Assembly: GCF_029168945.1 (NCBI RefSeq)
Contig: NC_083604.1
Location: forward strand, 74,044,211 to 74,108,210
Direction of reading: 5' to 3'
DNA: 64,000 nt
DNA from: Cannabis sativa
Taxonomy: Eukaryota > Streptophyta > Magnoliopsida > Rosales > Cannabaceae
Part shown: piece after piece, positions 10,561 to 22,191 of the stretch
How positions within the stretch are numbered: the first letter of the stretch is position 1
How the letters are laid out: every line of letters begins with the position of its first letter
Program-made: the position numbers and the translations under genes
The notes under the pieces: generated by a model
The model's database searches: none
Told to the model about the DNA's origin: nothing
What the model saw: only the letters and a program-made list of their open reading frames with translations

Positions 10561-10588
10561 AAAGAGAGAGAAAGAGAGAGAGAGAGAG
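10561..10588. repeat. GA-rich tract in the CEP gene promoter
   Basis: An imperfect (GA)n run about 45 bp upstream of the TATA box. GA tracts are frequent in plant core promoters and 5' leaders; a regulatory role here is inference. Confidence 0.6.
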
Positions 10589-10628
10589 TTCCAAAGGAGC
10601 AGGACTGGAGTGGGACCCTTAATTGATG

Positions 10629-10638
10629 CTATAAATAC
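10629..10638 (+). promoter_or_regulatory. TATA box of the CEP gene
   Basis: ctataaatac lies about 215 bp upstream of the CEP start codon. A transcription start about 30 bp downstream would give a leader of about 180 bp. The flanking sequence is less AT-rich than its surroundings, as expected for a core promoter. Confidence 0.6.
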
Positions 10639-10844
10639 CCTTCAAATGGAACTAAGCAACTCCACAACAAACCCTACTTTCCTATCTAATTAAGTTGCTA
10701 TCTTAGTTATTTTACATTGCCATTTGCCAAGCTCTCCCTCTCTCTATATATATATACACATAACAGCGGATCTTGATCTTGAGATTTTTACTCTTTTGCG
10801 CTCCCTAAAACAATATTATTATCTCAATATTACTTATAAATAAT

Positions 10845-11162
10845 ATGGGCAAATTGTTTAGCTGTAGTGTAGTACTAATTCTTTTCATTGTTGTATTGAG
10901 TCAAGGAATTCCATCTATATATGGAAGACCTTTGATAAATAACAACAACAGACCCCACAACAACAACAACAACAATAATGCAATTATTGCTAATAATAAT
11001 AATGCAACTCCGGCTGCGCCGCCTAGTGAAGATGGACAGGCTGTGATCATCGGTGAATCTCAGCCGCCACCGCCACCGCCTCCAGCTGGCCACACCGCCA
11101 GCAACTTCAGGCCCACCGCTCCTGGCCATAGCCCCGGTGTCGGTCACGCCATTAAGAACTAG
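10845..11162 (+). CDS. CEP: CEP (C-terminally encoded peptide) hormone precursor
   Basis: Encodes a 105-residue secreted precursor of a CEP peptide hormone. In other plants CEPs are cleaved to 15-residue hydroxyproline peptides that move through the xylem or act locally, are sensed by CEPR-type leucine-rich-repeat receptor kinases, and link nitrogen status to root growth. Visible here: a hydrophobic signal peptide at residues 1 to about 27 ([12 protein letters not shown] core); a variable middle with an Asn-rich stretch (about 32-53) and a seven-Pro run (about 73-79); and one CEP domain at residues 87-101, [15 protein letters not shown], followed by only AIKN. The FRPT..PG.SPG.GH signature with its prolines matches the family consensus, with Ala and His at two usually Asn positions. 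The gene is intronless like other CEP genes, with one domain copy. The start is the first ATG after the TATA box (context aataATGGG). The precursor looks intact. Confidence 0.93.
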   Translation: MGKLFSCSVVLILFIVVLSQGIPSIYGRPLINNNNRPHNNNNNNNAIIANNNNATPAAPPSEDGQAVIIGESQPPPPPPPAGHTASNFRPTAPGHSPGVGHAIKN

Positions 11163-12950
11163 TTGGCGCATTTTATTATACACGATATATATATATACAT
11201 ATGTATATATATTGATTGTATTTGCATTTTAGTTTATTAATTCCTGTTCTTTTTAGCTTATATATGTTTCAGCTAATCATTGTTTCTAGAGTCTAGTACT
11301 ATATATATATATGGAATGGAAAGACCTTTGATAAAATATTTTTTTATCAGCATATGTGTGTTCTAATATTAATACATTTTTGAGAAATGACCATTATTAA
11401 TTATATATCTCCTGAAAAATCATTAATTAAGTACTACATTAATATATATTTTTGAAAAATTATCATTACGGAAAATATTATAAATTAATCTTAATGTACT
11501 ATATATATTTTCTAATTTCATGGCAAAACTAATATTCTAACATATTGTTATTTCATTAATATTGGATTCTTCACATTTTAATTAAATAAATATATAATAT
11601 AAAAAATTAGTAACTGAAGGCAGTGTGGTGCCAATAGCCATGCTCAAAAAGTATACATGCGCGATAAAATATTGAACACATATATGGAAATACGTACGTA
11701 CTACATCTTTATATATGTAATTAGTCATCGTCTGAGATATAGAGAACCATCACAATTATATTTATACATATTAAATATTAATATATATATATATACGTAA
11801 GAATTAATCTTTCTGCCCGTCGTACTGTCTCATCATATTATCACGTGAGGAATTACGATAGTCAGATGATCCAGATGTGTTATTAGCTAACTAGCTACAG
11901 TTTGAATCATATAAAGCCAAAAGTTTGTGAAAGTTGAGAATATTAATATGATTATTATACATTTTTCCTTATAAAGAGGAGCTTTCAAGTTTGAATCCTC
12001 CTATTTCCCAATATCAAAAAAAAAAAGAAAAAATGAAAATATTAATGTGTGAGAAACTTTATAATGAGATTCATCTTAAAATTAAGTGGTAATAACTAAA
12101 TTAGTTTATTTCTTATATGACTCAATTTTTTATATTTATTTAATTATGTGGAACAGTGTCCCACCATATAAGAGATATAATAAACCATGTATCTTACCAT
12201 ACACCACCATATATATATTTTACTTTCTTAATCACACTTACAAATTCTCACAACTATAATTAGAGGCATAACTACAAAATATATATTATATATATATATA
12301 TGGAAAACTACTTCTTGTAATAAAACACAAAAAATGTAAAGGTATATACCAACTTTCTTGAAAAGGTTCATCAAAGAATATTTGACAAAGAAATAAAATT
12401 TCATTTTTAACATACAAAGCATAACTACATGTCAAAGACAGCGGTAAATAAATTTGAAGCCAAAAACAAGCACACTCTACTTAACCTTTTTATTTCCTAA
12501 GTAGACTTAATATAAGTGAAAAAGTATATTTACTTAATATATAATTAATAATAATTAGCATATCATTTAGTTTAATAATATAATTAGTACGTACGTACCT
12601 TCTCTCATATTTCGGCAGAAACACTAACCGGCCTTTACCAACCGCACTTTCTTTCGGTTAGTAATTCGTACATAATATTATAGAGCTCGCTCTTAGTCAC
12701 CACTCTTCAAATGTAACACGCATGATAATTCATTTTAATTTTTGTCACTAATATGATTTTAATAAATTAATTCCAAAGAAGATTAATATGTTCAATGGGT
12801 TCCGAAAAATATTCCTGAATGATATGATAGATCAGCATTTTTATAACAATGCCATGATTCATTAAGTGGTCTTTTGAATCGTATGAACAAAAAAACAGGC
12901 AAAAAAGAAAAAAAAAAGAGAGAAAAATATTCATATGTCAAAGCATGTTA
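11163..12950. other. AT-rich sequence downstream of the CEP gene
   Basis: The first few hundred bases should hold the CEP 3' untranslated region (a candidate polyadenylation region lies in the AT-rich stretch near 11170-11350). The remainder is AT-rich with short (AT)n runs (for example near 11779 and 12288) and no supportable gene or repeat boundary. Confidence 0.45.
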
Positions 12951-13836
12951 TGTTATATTATTTTATATAATATAATATGTAGATTAAATAATTAAGTGTG
13001 ACAAAGTATTAATTTTGTCAAATTGTAACATACATTATGGAGTTACAAAATTTGTGTAGAATGATCTCAAAATAGGAGTTGCAAATCCTTTAAATTGATG
13101 ATCACTTGAATATGTAACTCTCATCTCTTTTTTCACTCTTAAATTAGTAAAAGATGTTACTAATTGTTTATGAATGTGAATGAATGATAGTTATTGAAAA
13201 TATTGTTGTTGGAGACTTGATTTATTCATTTATAAGGTGTATAAATGGTTCAAAATCAAGTGGGAATGATTTGGAATACTTTGGAAAAGAATTGGCCAAA
13301 GCTGAAAAAAATAGTAACTAGTAACTAGTTACTGTTTTTTTCAGCATATTATTGCCCACGTTTTTGAAAGTTTGAGAGCCTTTGTAACAGCCCAAAACTC
13401 CTCCAAATCACCCAATTAATAACATAAATGCCTAATTTATGATTGGTAACATCCAAGGGCTTTATGGTGATCATTCATGTTCATATGAGAGTGAAAACTC
13501 TATAAATAGAGGCCATATTGTTCACTTGCATAAGAAGTGGTTGAAACCATTTGTTGTGGTTAGAACCTTGTGAGGATATGCTCATCCTTAGACACTAGGC
13601 TGAGCATATGAGGCTTGATAAATCCTTAAGAGCATTTCTAGAATTTTCCTAAGTGTCCATATGAGGGAGGAAATGACTTTTAGGACAAAGGTCCTTGAGC
13701 CTTGGTCAAGCTTTTTGTGTGTTATCCTTCTTCTTCTCTAGATTTCTTGTAATCTTGATGAAATACTTTTATTTGTATTTTGAGTATTTTGATTGTAATC
13801 CTCCTATTCTCTCTTGTAATGAGAATTTTTCCAACA
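12951..13836 (+). repeat. 5' LTR of the non-autonomous element
   Basis: 886 bp, aligned over its length with 49118-50011. The right copy has an extra 14-bp block near its start, and the left has one more TAACTAG-type repeat near 13320. A TATA-like ctataaatag occurs near 13499. Confidence 0.85.
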
Positions 13837-13981
13837 ATCTAAAAGTCATTTACGTGGCATATTCTTTTTTCTAAAAGACATGCCATGGAGGTCAAACAAT
13901 CAAAGAAAATTATCCATGAGGGAGAGCATCAATCAAGATCATGAGAAGAAAAATAATGTGGTAAGAGATTCAAGCCATCCA

Positions 13982-14872
13982 TGTCACGACCCGAGCCCTA
14001 GGCTGTGGCAGATGTGTAATATCCATAACTTGGGTGGTCAAAGGTCACACTTTGACCCTTGTAGGAAAATAAAGCTTATAAATGATCCTTTTATTTATTT
14101 TACAAAATACTAATTTAAAAGAATGGATTAACTCCTATATTAATAAAAATATATTAGTAATAAAAATCAGGACCACTCATCATTATAAGAGAACAGTAAT
14201 ATCCCCACAGTTATGTAATCACCAAATAGATAGATTTAATAAGTCAATAAAATACCAAAATAATACCTAGCATCCATCATTTCTCATTTCTAACTAGTAC
14301 ATAGCTAATTTAAGTCATCCAGACCATCCATTGGTTCTTAAATACAAAATCAGTCTCATTAGAAGGTGAAAGAGTAAAATATGACTAAACTAATAACGAC
14401 ATTCCTTTCCCAACAGTACCATCCTCATCCACTAGCATCAAACTGAGTTCCTGGAATGGGAGAAAATAGGGGGTGAGCTTATAAAGCCCAGTAGGAAAAC
14501 AACTAATATCAAAGGACCCTTGGTTTAATAAAATTCCTGCATGGTTAGCTTTATAAAAATAAAATGTCTCATCAACATTATGAATATGTACAAATAAAAT
14601 AGAGAGACCACAAATAATCACAAATCAAACGTCAAATGCATATCACACCGTCCACTAGACCCCTAGCTCTCAATACCAAATCATAGAAAACGACATCCAA
14701 AACCGGGTAGTCGAATCTGATACCCACCATAAATAACGGGGCTCAGATTTAATTCACTCCTGTACAGATTCTAGGTCTTTCACCTACAGGTGAGTGCACA
14801 CCTGATCTACCTATGATGACACAGAGACTAGGTCGTGAAACAACAATATGCATCGAACATGATCAACATGGC
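13982..14872 (-). repeat. 3' LTR of minus-strand Gypsy, part 1
   Basis: Starts (plus strand) TGTCACGACCCGAGCCC, as does the 5' LTR at 44541, and is collinear with 44541-45431 up to the insertion point of the plus-strand Gypsy. Its small open frames are duplicated in the other LTR and are not genes. Confidence 0.9.
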
Positions 14873-14932
14873 TGTAATATCCAGTTTATATACATATATT
14901 GGTATTTGGTATATTAAGTGTGATACAATTAA

Positions 14933-14938
14933 ATTATT

Positions 14939-15022
<84 letters not shown>

Positions 15023-15044
15023 GTTGTTGTTGTTGTTGTTGTTG
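14933..15044. repeat. (ATT)n/(TTG)n compound microsatellite in the Gypsy LTR
   Basis: Long trinucleotide run present at nearly the same length in the partner LTR (about 36360-36463). It produces spurious poly-Leu and poly-Ile frames. Confidence 0.95.
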
Positions 15045-15444
15045 TGCGTGTGTGATTAGAAAAAAATGATATATATATATTAAATAGTGAGATAAATAAA
15101 TAGTGAAGCATTAGATTAGTTAGTTAGTTTAAAATTTAAAATTTAAATTTAAATCAGCATAATTTTATCTGATTAGTTAGATATTTATTTTTAAATTTAA
15201 ACCTATTATACGATATGTTATATACGTATATACTCTATAACCCTAGCAGCCAGATAGTATCGTATTCCCTTATTCTCACCATCTCTCAATTTCCTTTTTT
15301 TTTTATTCTCTCTATTGAACCAAATCAATTGTTTTAATCTTAAGAGCTTCGGGGTTAGCAATCAACCGATCATCGTTCCGTGTCTTCGAAATCTTCAGGT
15401 AAAATTCGTACTTGTTTTTATTTTCGTTTTCAGAGAAATAGGCT

Positions 15445-16140
15445 TTCATAAAACTATCATATCTCTCTCCCCATAGGTCCGTTTTCAGTGATCTAGGTAC
15501 CGTTTTAAAGATAATTTAATGATATATATTTTTTATGAAGAAACTCTTTCCTAATTCTGAGTATTTCGATGTCAAAAATTCATGTTTTACACTGACTTTC
15601 GAATTACAGTTTTTTTTTAAATTTCTTTTCGATATTGCCTTAGTAAAAGTGTCATATCTCTCTCGATATCTATTATTTTCAAGCGATTCCTGTACTGTTA
15701 GAAAGATAATTCAATAATCCATATTTTATTTGAAGAAACCTTTCCCTAGTTCGGAGTTCTTACCAGTCAAAAGTTAGGATCTTTACTCGGTTATGGTATT
15801 TCGTTTTAAGTTTCGTTTCAGAAAAAGTGTCTTCAGTAAAAATTTAATATCTCTCTCAATTTTGATCCATTTTAAAAGATCTTTATCTCGTTTTAAAGCT
15901 TAGAAAAATAGCTACATTTTTTATGAAGAAAGTTTTGTCTAAATCGGGGTGTAACTATTTTTAAAACTTTTATTTTTAGGCTGTATTCAGAAATCGGCAT
16001 GATCCAGGATTTTAAAGAAACTGTTTTGAGAAAACATGCATAACTCCTAGGTTATAGCTCCGATTTTGGTGATCTTTATACCGTTAGAAAGGTCTTTCAA
16101 TTAACTAAAAACTTTGTGAACAGTAGAACCTCTAATTCAA
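15445..16140 (+). repeat. degenerate tandem repeat (about 190-bp period) in the Gypsy LTR
   Basis: Four loosely related units. Each contains a catatctctctc-like motif (15458, 15652, 15846, and more diverged at 16036), then a 'gatct..taccgtt..aaag' motif, then 'tatttttatgaagaaa..tttccta' and 'tcaaaa'. Spacings are about 194, 194 and 190 bp. The partner LTR has the same array (about 36855-37560). Confidence 0.6.
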
Positions 16141-16842
16141 ACGTTTTATAAGTCAAATTCTAGGCTAAACTTGCTGTACAGTAAGAATAATAAATATATT
16201 GAGTTTATCGGTGGACTAAGGGTTTCACTAATTGTTATAGGGCCTAGAAGGTATCGTAGGAGTTAATTACAGCGGAGTTGAGGTAAGGAAAAATAATTAT
16301 ACTTTATACTTACTTTTTATATGGTTTGAGTACCTAGTATGACTGCTTGAATAAATTGTATTGAAACTGTGGAATGTGATAGTTTCGGTGAAATATTAGT
16401 GTTTTGTCGATGGATTGTATATGGCTATTTAATCATGTTCCAGGTACTTGAAAGTGGTTGGAAACCACACATGTATGGTGATGTGGTAAGTGAGGCAGTG
16501 TACGTAAGGGTGCACTGGTTATTGGTACTGCGTTCTGGTTAAGAACGTAAGACACTCCAGATTTGTATGGAAGCTGGAGTGTGATTGTGAGTGTGAGTGT
16601 GTGGTATTTCAGTATTTGTGTGGCTGCCTCTATTTATACTTGTGATTAGGTTGTTGTATGTTTGATGTATATGTTTGTGCTATGATGTGTGAATGCTGGT
16701 ACATAGTATTTTGTTTTCCTTACTGGGCTTTGCAGCTCACCCCTTATTTACCCCCTATGTGCAGATAAGTAAGCCTGTAAGCTTTCGGTGACAAGTTGAG
16801 TCTGGGCAGCATGGGGTGTATCTCGTGTGATCATGTAACTGC

Positions 16843-18316
16843 TGTTAACTCAAACTTTTATATCTCCTTGTTTTGATGATTAACAAATATTTGATTATTA
16901 TTTGTTATTAATGATTTGTTGATTTTGTAGCAAAATTAAAAGAGAAAATAAATAAATTGGTATTTTTACCAAACTTTTTAAAGCAACCCTAAATGGATTC
17001 AACAAGCATATCAAGAGCAAAAGATTCATCAAGAGATCAACAACTCAAGACCCTATTCAAAAGAGGTCTTCAAAAGGCCAAAGTCAAAAGTCAACCCGAA
17101 AGTCAAAGTCAAAGTCAAAGTCAAGAGTCAACTCTCGAGAAAAGTCATTATGGGATCCAAAACATGCAAATCAAGCTAGGAGGCTCATATACATCAAGAC
17201 TACTCAAAATCAAATGGTATAAATTTACTTTAGTCTTGTTAAAGTGATTTGCATAGCACACAAAGTTTTATAAATTTAAATTTTGGCCCATTCACTAACT
17301 TGTGCAACAAGTTTTCTCACATGATAGTCCAAAAATTTTTTTGAGTGAATTTCTAAATCACATTTTGTTTAACTAAGAGAACAAAATTGGAATTTTTGAA
17401 ATCGGATAATCGAGTAAAGAGTTATGCACGTTTTAGTGCCAAAAAATGCAAGTTTTGAACACACTGATTTTCGGCCTACCTATTTAAAATAGGTAGTCCG
17501 TTTTTCGATGAAAGGTAGTCCGTTTTAAAATAGGTAGTCCGTTTTTCCCAGGATTCTTTTTGAAAAATGTGCTAACGGCTATAAACGGCATTAGTTTTTG
17601 TTCCTACTGCTATATAAACTTGCTTTTCACTCAAAAAATGATGTTGGTTGAGCATTTATTACATATATCTAACCTATCTAAGTGAGATTAAGGAGCTTCT
17701 AAGTTTGAAATCCAAACCAACACATTTCACACACTTTGAGCCAAAATTTGATTTTATTCATCTTAAGTGTGCTTGCTTTTCACTCTAGGTTTCCATTGTA
17801 TCATCATATTTCTAGAGTGATTTTAGCTTGTATATCAAACACATTTCCATATTGTGATTGAGGTGAGGTTGGCACCGGTTTTGTAAACAACCTGGAAATA
17901 GTGAGATTGGCACTTTAACAATCTGAGAAAGAGGTTAATAGTCCTCGGGGGTGCGAAACTATTGTAAGAGGTTTGGAAATACCTTGGTGAAAATTTCCCG
18001 GTTGTAAGGGTTAGTCAAGCCCGTTAACTTGGCTCGATATTGGAACTCAAAGCTAGGTCCATAGCTTTGAAGACCAAGGACGTAGGTGGCATAGTTCTAC
18101 CGAACCTTGTAAAAATCGAGAGTTTGCATTTTCTAATCCTTAAACTCTTTACTTTACAAGTTTAATTATTTGTCTTGATATATTACTTGCCATACTACTT
18201 GCTTTTACTTGATTAATTGACTAATTGCATAATTTTGTGTTAAAAGTTTTAATTTTCCGAAATTAGTTTAAATTTCCAATTCACCCCCCCTCTTGGAAAC
18301 ATATCTTGGGCTAACA
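16843..18316 (+). repeat. 5' LTR of the Copia element
   Basis: 1474 bp. It contains three direct copies of GGTAGTCCGTTTT (17492, 17514, 17533) and a run of AGTCAA repeats near 17080-17130. About 15 substitutions and a few indels separate it from the 3' LTR by eye, several clustered in short patches (near 17455, 17507, 17590). Confidence 0.92.
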
Positions 18317-18318
18317 AT

Positions 18319-18330
18319 TGGTATCAGAGC
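18319..18330 (+). other. Copia primer-binding site (tRNA-Met)
   Basis: TGGTATCAGAGC starts two bases after the LTR end and is complementary to the 3' end of plant initiator tRNA-Met. Confidence 0.9.
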
Positions 18331-18370
18331 AAGGGCTCAAATTATTTGATTAGATTTCACAATCTAGAGC

Positions 18371-19180
18371 ATGGCGTTTCCAAGTAATTCACAAAATAAC
18401 ATGTTAGAAGGTTTTAGCACAAATAGAGCACCATACTTCAATGGAGTAGATTTTCCTTATTGGAAAATTAGAATGGAAACTTACCTTCAATCTATTGACT
18501 ATGATTTGTGGCATATTGTGTCTAGTGGTCCTTATGTTGCTAAACATGTCATAAATGGTGTTGAAGTAATTAAGACTTATGAAGCATATGATGAAAATGA
18601 TAAGAAAATGCTTTCTAAAAATGCTAAAGCTAAATATGCTCTTATATGTGGGTTGGATAGAGATATTTTTAAAAATATTGAACAAGCCTCTACCGCTTAT
18701 GATATGTGGAAAATGCTTGAAGTTACTCATCAAGGAACTAGTGCTATGAAGGAAACTAAAATTCAAATTTATTCCACTCAATATGAGAACTTTAAGATGA
18801 AATCGGATGAAACCATTGCTAATATGTATACTCGCTTCACTACAATTACTAATGGTTTGAACTCTCTTGGCAAGGTACTTACTCAAAAGGATATGGTGAC
18901 CAAGATTTTGAGAAGTCTCACCAAGGCTTATCAAGGAAAGGTGGTTGCCATTCAAGAAGCCAAGGATCTCTCAACACTTCCCTTGGAAGAACTAATTGGC
19001 TCACTCATGAACCATGAAATTTTCATGAGTGCCCAAGAAGAAGAGGAAGTTGAGAAGAAAAAGAAGACTATTGCATTCAAGTCTTCCTCCTCCCATGCCA
19101 TTAGTGAAGAAGATGAGGAAAGCTTATGTAGTGACATGGAGGACTTGGCACTCTTCTCTAAGAAATACAAAAGTTCATGA
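18371..19180 (+). CDS. Copia gag, N-terminal part
   Basis: 269 residues. It starts at the first ATG after the PBS. The segment FNGVDFPYWKIRMETYLQS (about 23-41) is the N-terminal signature of Copia gag. The following helical region with MWKMLEVTHQGT (about 116-127) and IYSTQYENFKMKSDETI corresponds to the gag/UBN2 capsid domain. The C-terminal end is acidic. It forms the particle shell that packages element RNA. The frame breaks at about 19165 in a run of A residues (apparently one base short), where the protein would normally run on into the zinc-knuckle part that begins at 19177 in another frame. It is therefore a broken gag-pol. Confidence 0.85.
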   Translation: MAFPSNSQNNMLEGFSTNRAPYFNGVDFPYWKIRMETYLQSIDYDLWHIVSSGPYVAKHVINGVEVIKTYEAYDENDKKMLSKNAKAKYALICGLDRDIFKNIEQASTAYDMWKMLEVTHQGTSAMKETKIQIYSTQYENFKMKSDETIANMYTRFTTITNGLNSLGKVLTQKDMVTKILRSLTKAYQGKVVAIQEAKDLSTLPLEELIGSLMNHEIFMSAQEEEEVEKKKKTIAFKSSSSHAISEEDEESLCSDMEDLALFSKKYKSS

Positions 19181-20028
19181 AATTCAAAAAGAACTTTGGG
19201 AAGAAGCCACAAAGAGGGAGTGACTCAAAAGAAAGAAAAAGCAAAGATGATCCACCAATTTGCTTTGAGTGCAAGAAGCCCGGACATATGAAGATGGATT
19301 GTCCAATGAGAAAGAAGAACAAATACAAAGGAAGGGCAATGTTGGCGGATTGGCTCAATAGTGACGAAGAGGACTCCGAAGAAGAAGGAAAGAATGAAGT
19401 GGCAAACATGTGCATGATGGCACTTGATGATGGGGTAAGCATTTCTAACCAAAATGATTGTGATAGCGAAAATGATGATGATAACTTAGATATGTCATAT
19501 GATGAGTTGTCTAATTCATTTAAGGAACTATTTGATGATTTTGGTAAATTGCTTGTTAAAAACCAAACCCTTAGAGAGAAGACCAACATGCTTTTAAAAG
19601 AAATTGAGATTTTGAAAATAAATGAAAAAGAACTTATAGCTAAATCTCAATGTGCTACATGTGCTTCACATAAGAAAGAAATTATTGATTTGAAAGCCCA
19701 TGTGAGAAGTCTAAAAAATGACATATATACCTTCACTAGAGGTAAGGAAGGCTATGATCTCATGGTGGGAAACCAATCATGTGGTTTTTCAAAAAATGGT
19801 ATTGGTTATGATCCTAGTAAGAAACAAAAATTTTTGAGAAACTTTTTTGTGAAATCATCTAGTCTACCTCACTTTACATGCACATATTGTAACCGAGATG
19901 GTCATACTATTTCCTATTGTCATGTAAAGAAATTTGCATATCTAGGCAAGACTAAATGGGTACCAAAGGGTTCTAGAACTAACATGAATGGACCCAAAGT
20001 TATATGGGTACCAAAAGCCAACAAATGA
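19177..20028 (+). CDS. Copia gag nucleocapsid part with two zinc knuckles
   Basis: 283 residues, continuing gag in a shifted frame. A CX2CX4HX4C knuckle lies at residues 29-42 (C29, C32, H37, C42), and a second knuckle of the same spacing near the C-terminus (CTYCNRDGHTISYC). Between them are an acidic segment and a coiled-coil-like stretch (LLVKNQTLREKTNMLLKEIE). Two knuckles flanking a coiled coil are usual for SIRE-type gag. The frame ends in a TGA at 20026-20028, just before the protease, and a second frame change follows. The ATG at 19177 is internal and not a true start. Confidence 0.75.
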   Translation: MKFKKNFGKKPQRGSDSKERKSKDDPPICFECKKPGHMKMDCPMRKKNKYKGRAMLADWLNSDEEDSEEEGKNEVANMCMMALDDGVSISNQNDCDSENDDDNLDMSYDELSNSFKELFDDFGKLLVKNQTLREKTNMLLKEIEILKINEKELIAKSQCATCASHKKEIIDLKAHVRSLKNDIYTFTRGKEGYDLMVGNQSCGFSKNGIGYDPSKKQKFLRNFFVKSSSLPHFTCTYCNRDGHTISYCHVKKFAYLGKTKWVPKGSRTNMNGPKVIWVPKANK

Positions 20029-20049
20029 ACTTGTTTTTGTAGGAATCAA

Positions 20050-21539
20050 CAAGAAAGAGCCAAAGCTTATGGTTCTTGGATAGTGGATGTTCAAAGCATA
20101 TGACCGGTGATCCATCAAGATTTTCAAGCTTTAAAAGCAAGGAAAGTGGCTTTGTCACTTTTGGAGACAATTCAAAAGGAAAAATCTTGGGCATTGGTGA
20201 TATCGGTAACATATACTCTCCATGTATTAAAAATGTGCTTCTTGTTGATAATCTTAAACATAACTTGCTTAGTATTAGTCAATTATGTGATATAGGTTTT
20301 CGTGTTGTGTTTGAATCCTCAAAATGCTCCATTGAAAATGTTTCAACCAATGAAGTTATTTTCCTTGGAGTAAGGAAGGATAATGTGTATGTTATTGATG
20401 TTGATTCTTTTGATAGTAAAAATAAATGTTTAACCGTTATGAATGATAATTCTTGGTTGTGGCATAGAAGATTAGGACATGCTAGTATGGATTCTATTTC
20501 AAAATTGGTTAGAAAAGATCTTGTTATTGGTTTGCCATCTATTCCGTTTGTTAAAGATAAACTTTGTGATGCATGCCAATTTGGAAAACAAATTAAAACA
20601 TCTTTTCATTCCAAGAAAGAAATTTCAACTACTAGACCTTTGCAATTGCTTCATATAGATTTATTTGGTCCTTCTAGAATTGCTAGTCTTGGTGGTAAAT
20701 ACTATGCATTTGTAATTGTTGATGATTTTTCAAGATTTACTTGGGTTATTTTCTTGACTCTTAAAAGTGATGTTTTGGAAAACTTTGTCAAATTTTGTAA
20801 AAATGTGCAAAATGAAAAGGGATATTCTATTACCTCCGTTAGGAGTGACCATGGTGGTGAGTTTGACAATGATGCCTTAGAATTGTTTTGTGATGATCAT
20901 GGTTTTAACCATAACTTTTCGGCACCAAGAACTCCACAACAAAATGGAGTCGTCGAAAGGAAGAATAGAACAATTCAAGAAATGGCTAGGTCAATGCTAA
21001 ATGAAATTTCATTACCAAAATATTTTTGGGCCGAGGCCGTCAATACTTCTTGTTATATTTTGAATCGTGTTTTCATTAGGCCCAACATGAATAAAACCCC
21101 TTATGAGCTTTGGAAAGGAAGAAAACCCAACATTGGCTATTTTAAAGTTTTTGGATGCAAATGTTACATTTTAAACACCAAAGACAACCTTGGAAAATTT
21201 GATGCGAAATCCGATGTTGGAATTTTTATAGGGTATTCAACACATAGTAAAGCTTATAGAATTTATAACAAAAGAACTAATGTTGTTGAAGAATCTATTC
21301 ATGTTGCTTTTGATGAGACTAACCCGCCTACAAGCAAAAATTTAGATGATGATGTTGTAGGTTTGGGAGATGAGGTTCAAAATCTCGAAATTGGAGAGAC
21401 TTCCAATGCTCCTTCACAAACTCCCAAAGAGGAACCACCCGTGGAAAAGGTAAATGAAAGCCAAGGTATGAACTCTAACCTTCCACATGAGTGGAAATTC
21501 AAAAGTGCTCATCCTATAGACCAAATTCTAGGTGATCCT
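20050..21539 (+). CDS. Copia protease and integrase, cut by the CACTA insertion
   Basis: Open from just before the protease motif LWFLDSGCSKHMTGD (aspartate of DSG near 20079). Then the GAG-pre-integrase zinc-binding region with WHRRLGHASMDSISKL and CDACQFGK, followed by the integrase core with its acidic triad: D in LLHIDLFGPS, D in VRSDHGGEFD, and E in QQNGVVERKNRTIQEM. The protease cleaves the polyprotein; the integrase joins cDNA to the genome. Coding stops at 21539, where the CACTA begins; the reading frame after it (from 25186) continues the same protein region (ILGDP, then SQGVTTRNS). An open frame reaches 21635, but its last residues are CACTA sequence. Confidence 0.88.
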
Positions 21540-21897
21540 CACTACTACAAAAACATGTTTTTGCGTCGGTCAACGCTACTGTTCATAGCGTTGACCGACG
21601 TGAATAGTAACCCAACAATTGACCCGTCTCTTTAAAAATGACACTAAAAATATACTATTTGCGTCTTTTAATAAATGACGGTAAAAAGTAAACTGACGAG
21701 AATAAGCAAAAATTAAAAAAATTACTTTTCATTTTACGTCTGTTATTAACACTCGAGTATTGTGTTAGCGAGGTTTTAAAAATGACGCAAAAAACTATTA
21801 GTGAGAGATAAAAACTGTCGCAACAAAATGGAAAACCCCTAAAAGCTAATTAGATCTTCCTATTGTTCACTATGACCTAACCCTCATATCTTCAAAC

Positions 21898-22191
21898 TTG
21901 CTCTGGCGAAACAGCGGCTCCTCCGTCCTCTTCGAAACCTGGCCTTTTGGTTCTCTTCGAAACCGCGCCCTTTTGTTCTCTTCGAAACCGCACCCATCTC
22001 ATCCTCAAAAATCGGGATTGATTGTAGTTCTTTGTATCGTTGTGTGTCTGATATGGATGAATAGTTGGCTTTCTCCGCCTCACCTGAACCCGACTGGAAA
22101 CTCTAACTCCATCGTCTTATCTAGCTTACGGCGACAGGTTCAGGCTCTTCCCCTCTCTCCTCCTCTCAGATATCTGCATTCATTTTGGTAA
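21898..22191 (+). other. GC-richer open segment in the CACTA, origin unknown
   Basis: A 97-codon open stretch with Ser/Pro-rich composition and three imperfect copies of 'ttctcttcgaaacc'. It is followed by a possible splice donor (ttttGGTAAATA). It could be a captured 5' exon or leader, but I recognise no domain. Annotated only as a candidate captured segment. Confidence 0.3.

Larger units (their letters stand above)
14873..16842 (+). repeat. 5' LTR of plus-strand Gypsy, part 1
   Basis: Collinear with 36301-38272. It contains a long ATT/TTG microsatellite (14933-15044) and four degenerate units of about 190 bp (15445-16140). Its last five bases, ACTGC, are the target-site duplication of the inserted Copia element. 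Confidence 0.9.

Noticed and set aside
14835..15111. Poly-Leu and poly-Ile open frames
   Set aside because: Translation of the (ATT)n/(TTG)n microsatellite in the Gypsy LTR.
16993..17247. 84-codon frame with Ser/Gln repeats, repeated at 29507-29761
   Set aside because: It lies inside both Copia LTRs; conservation is explained by LTR identity, and no promoter or known domain supports a gene.
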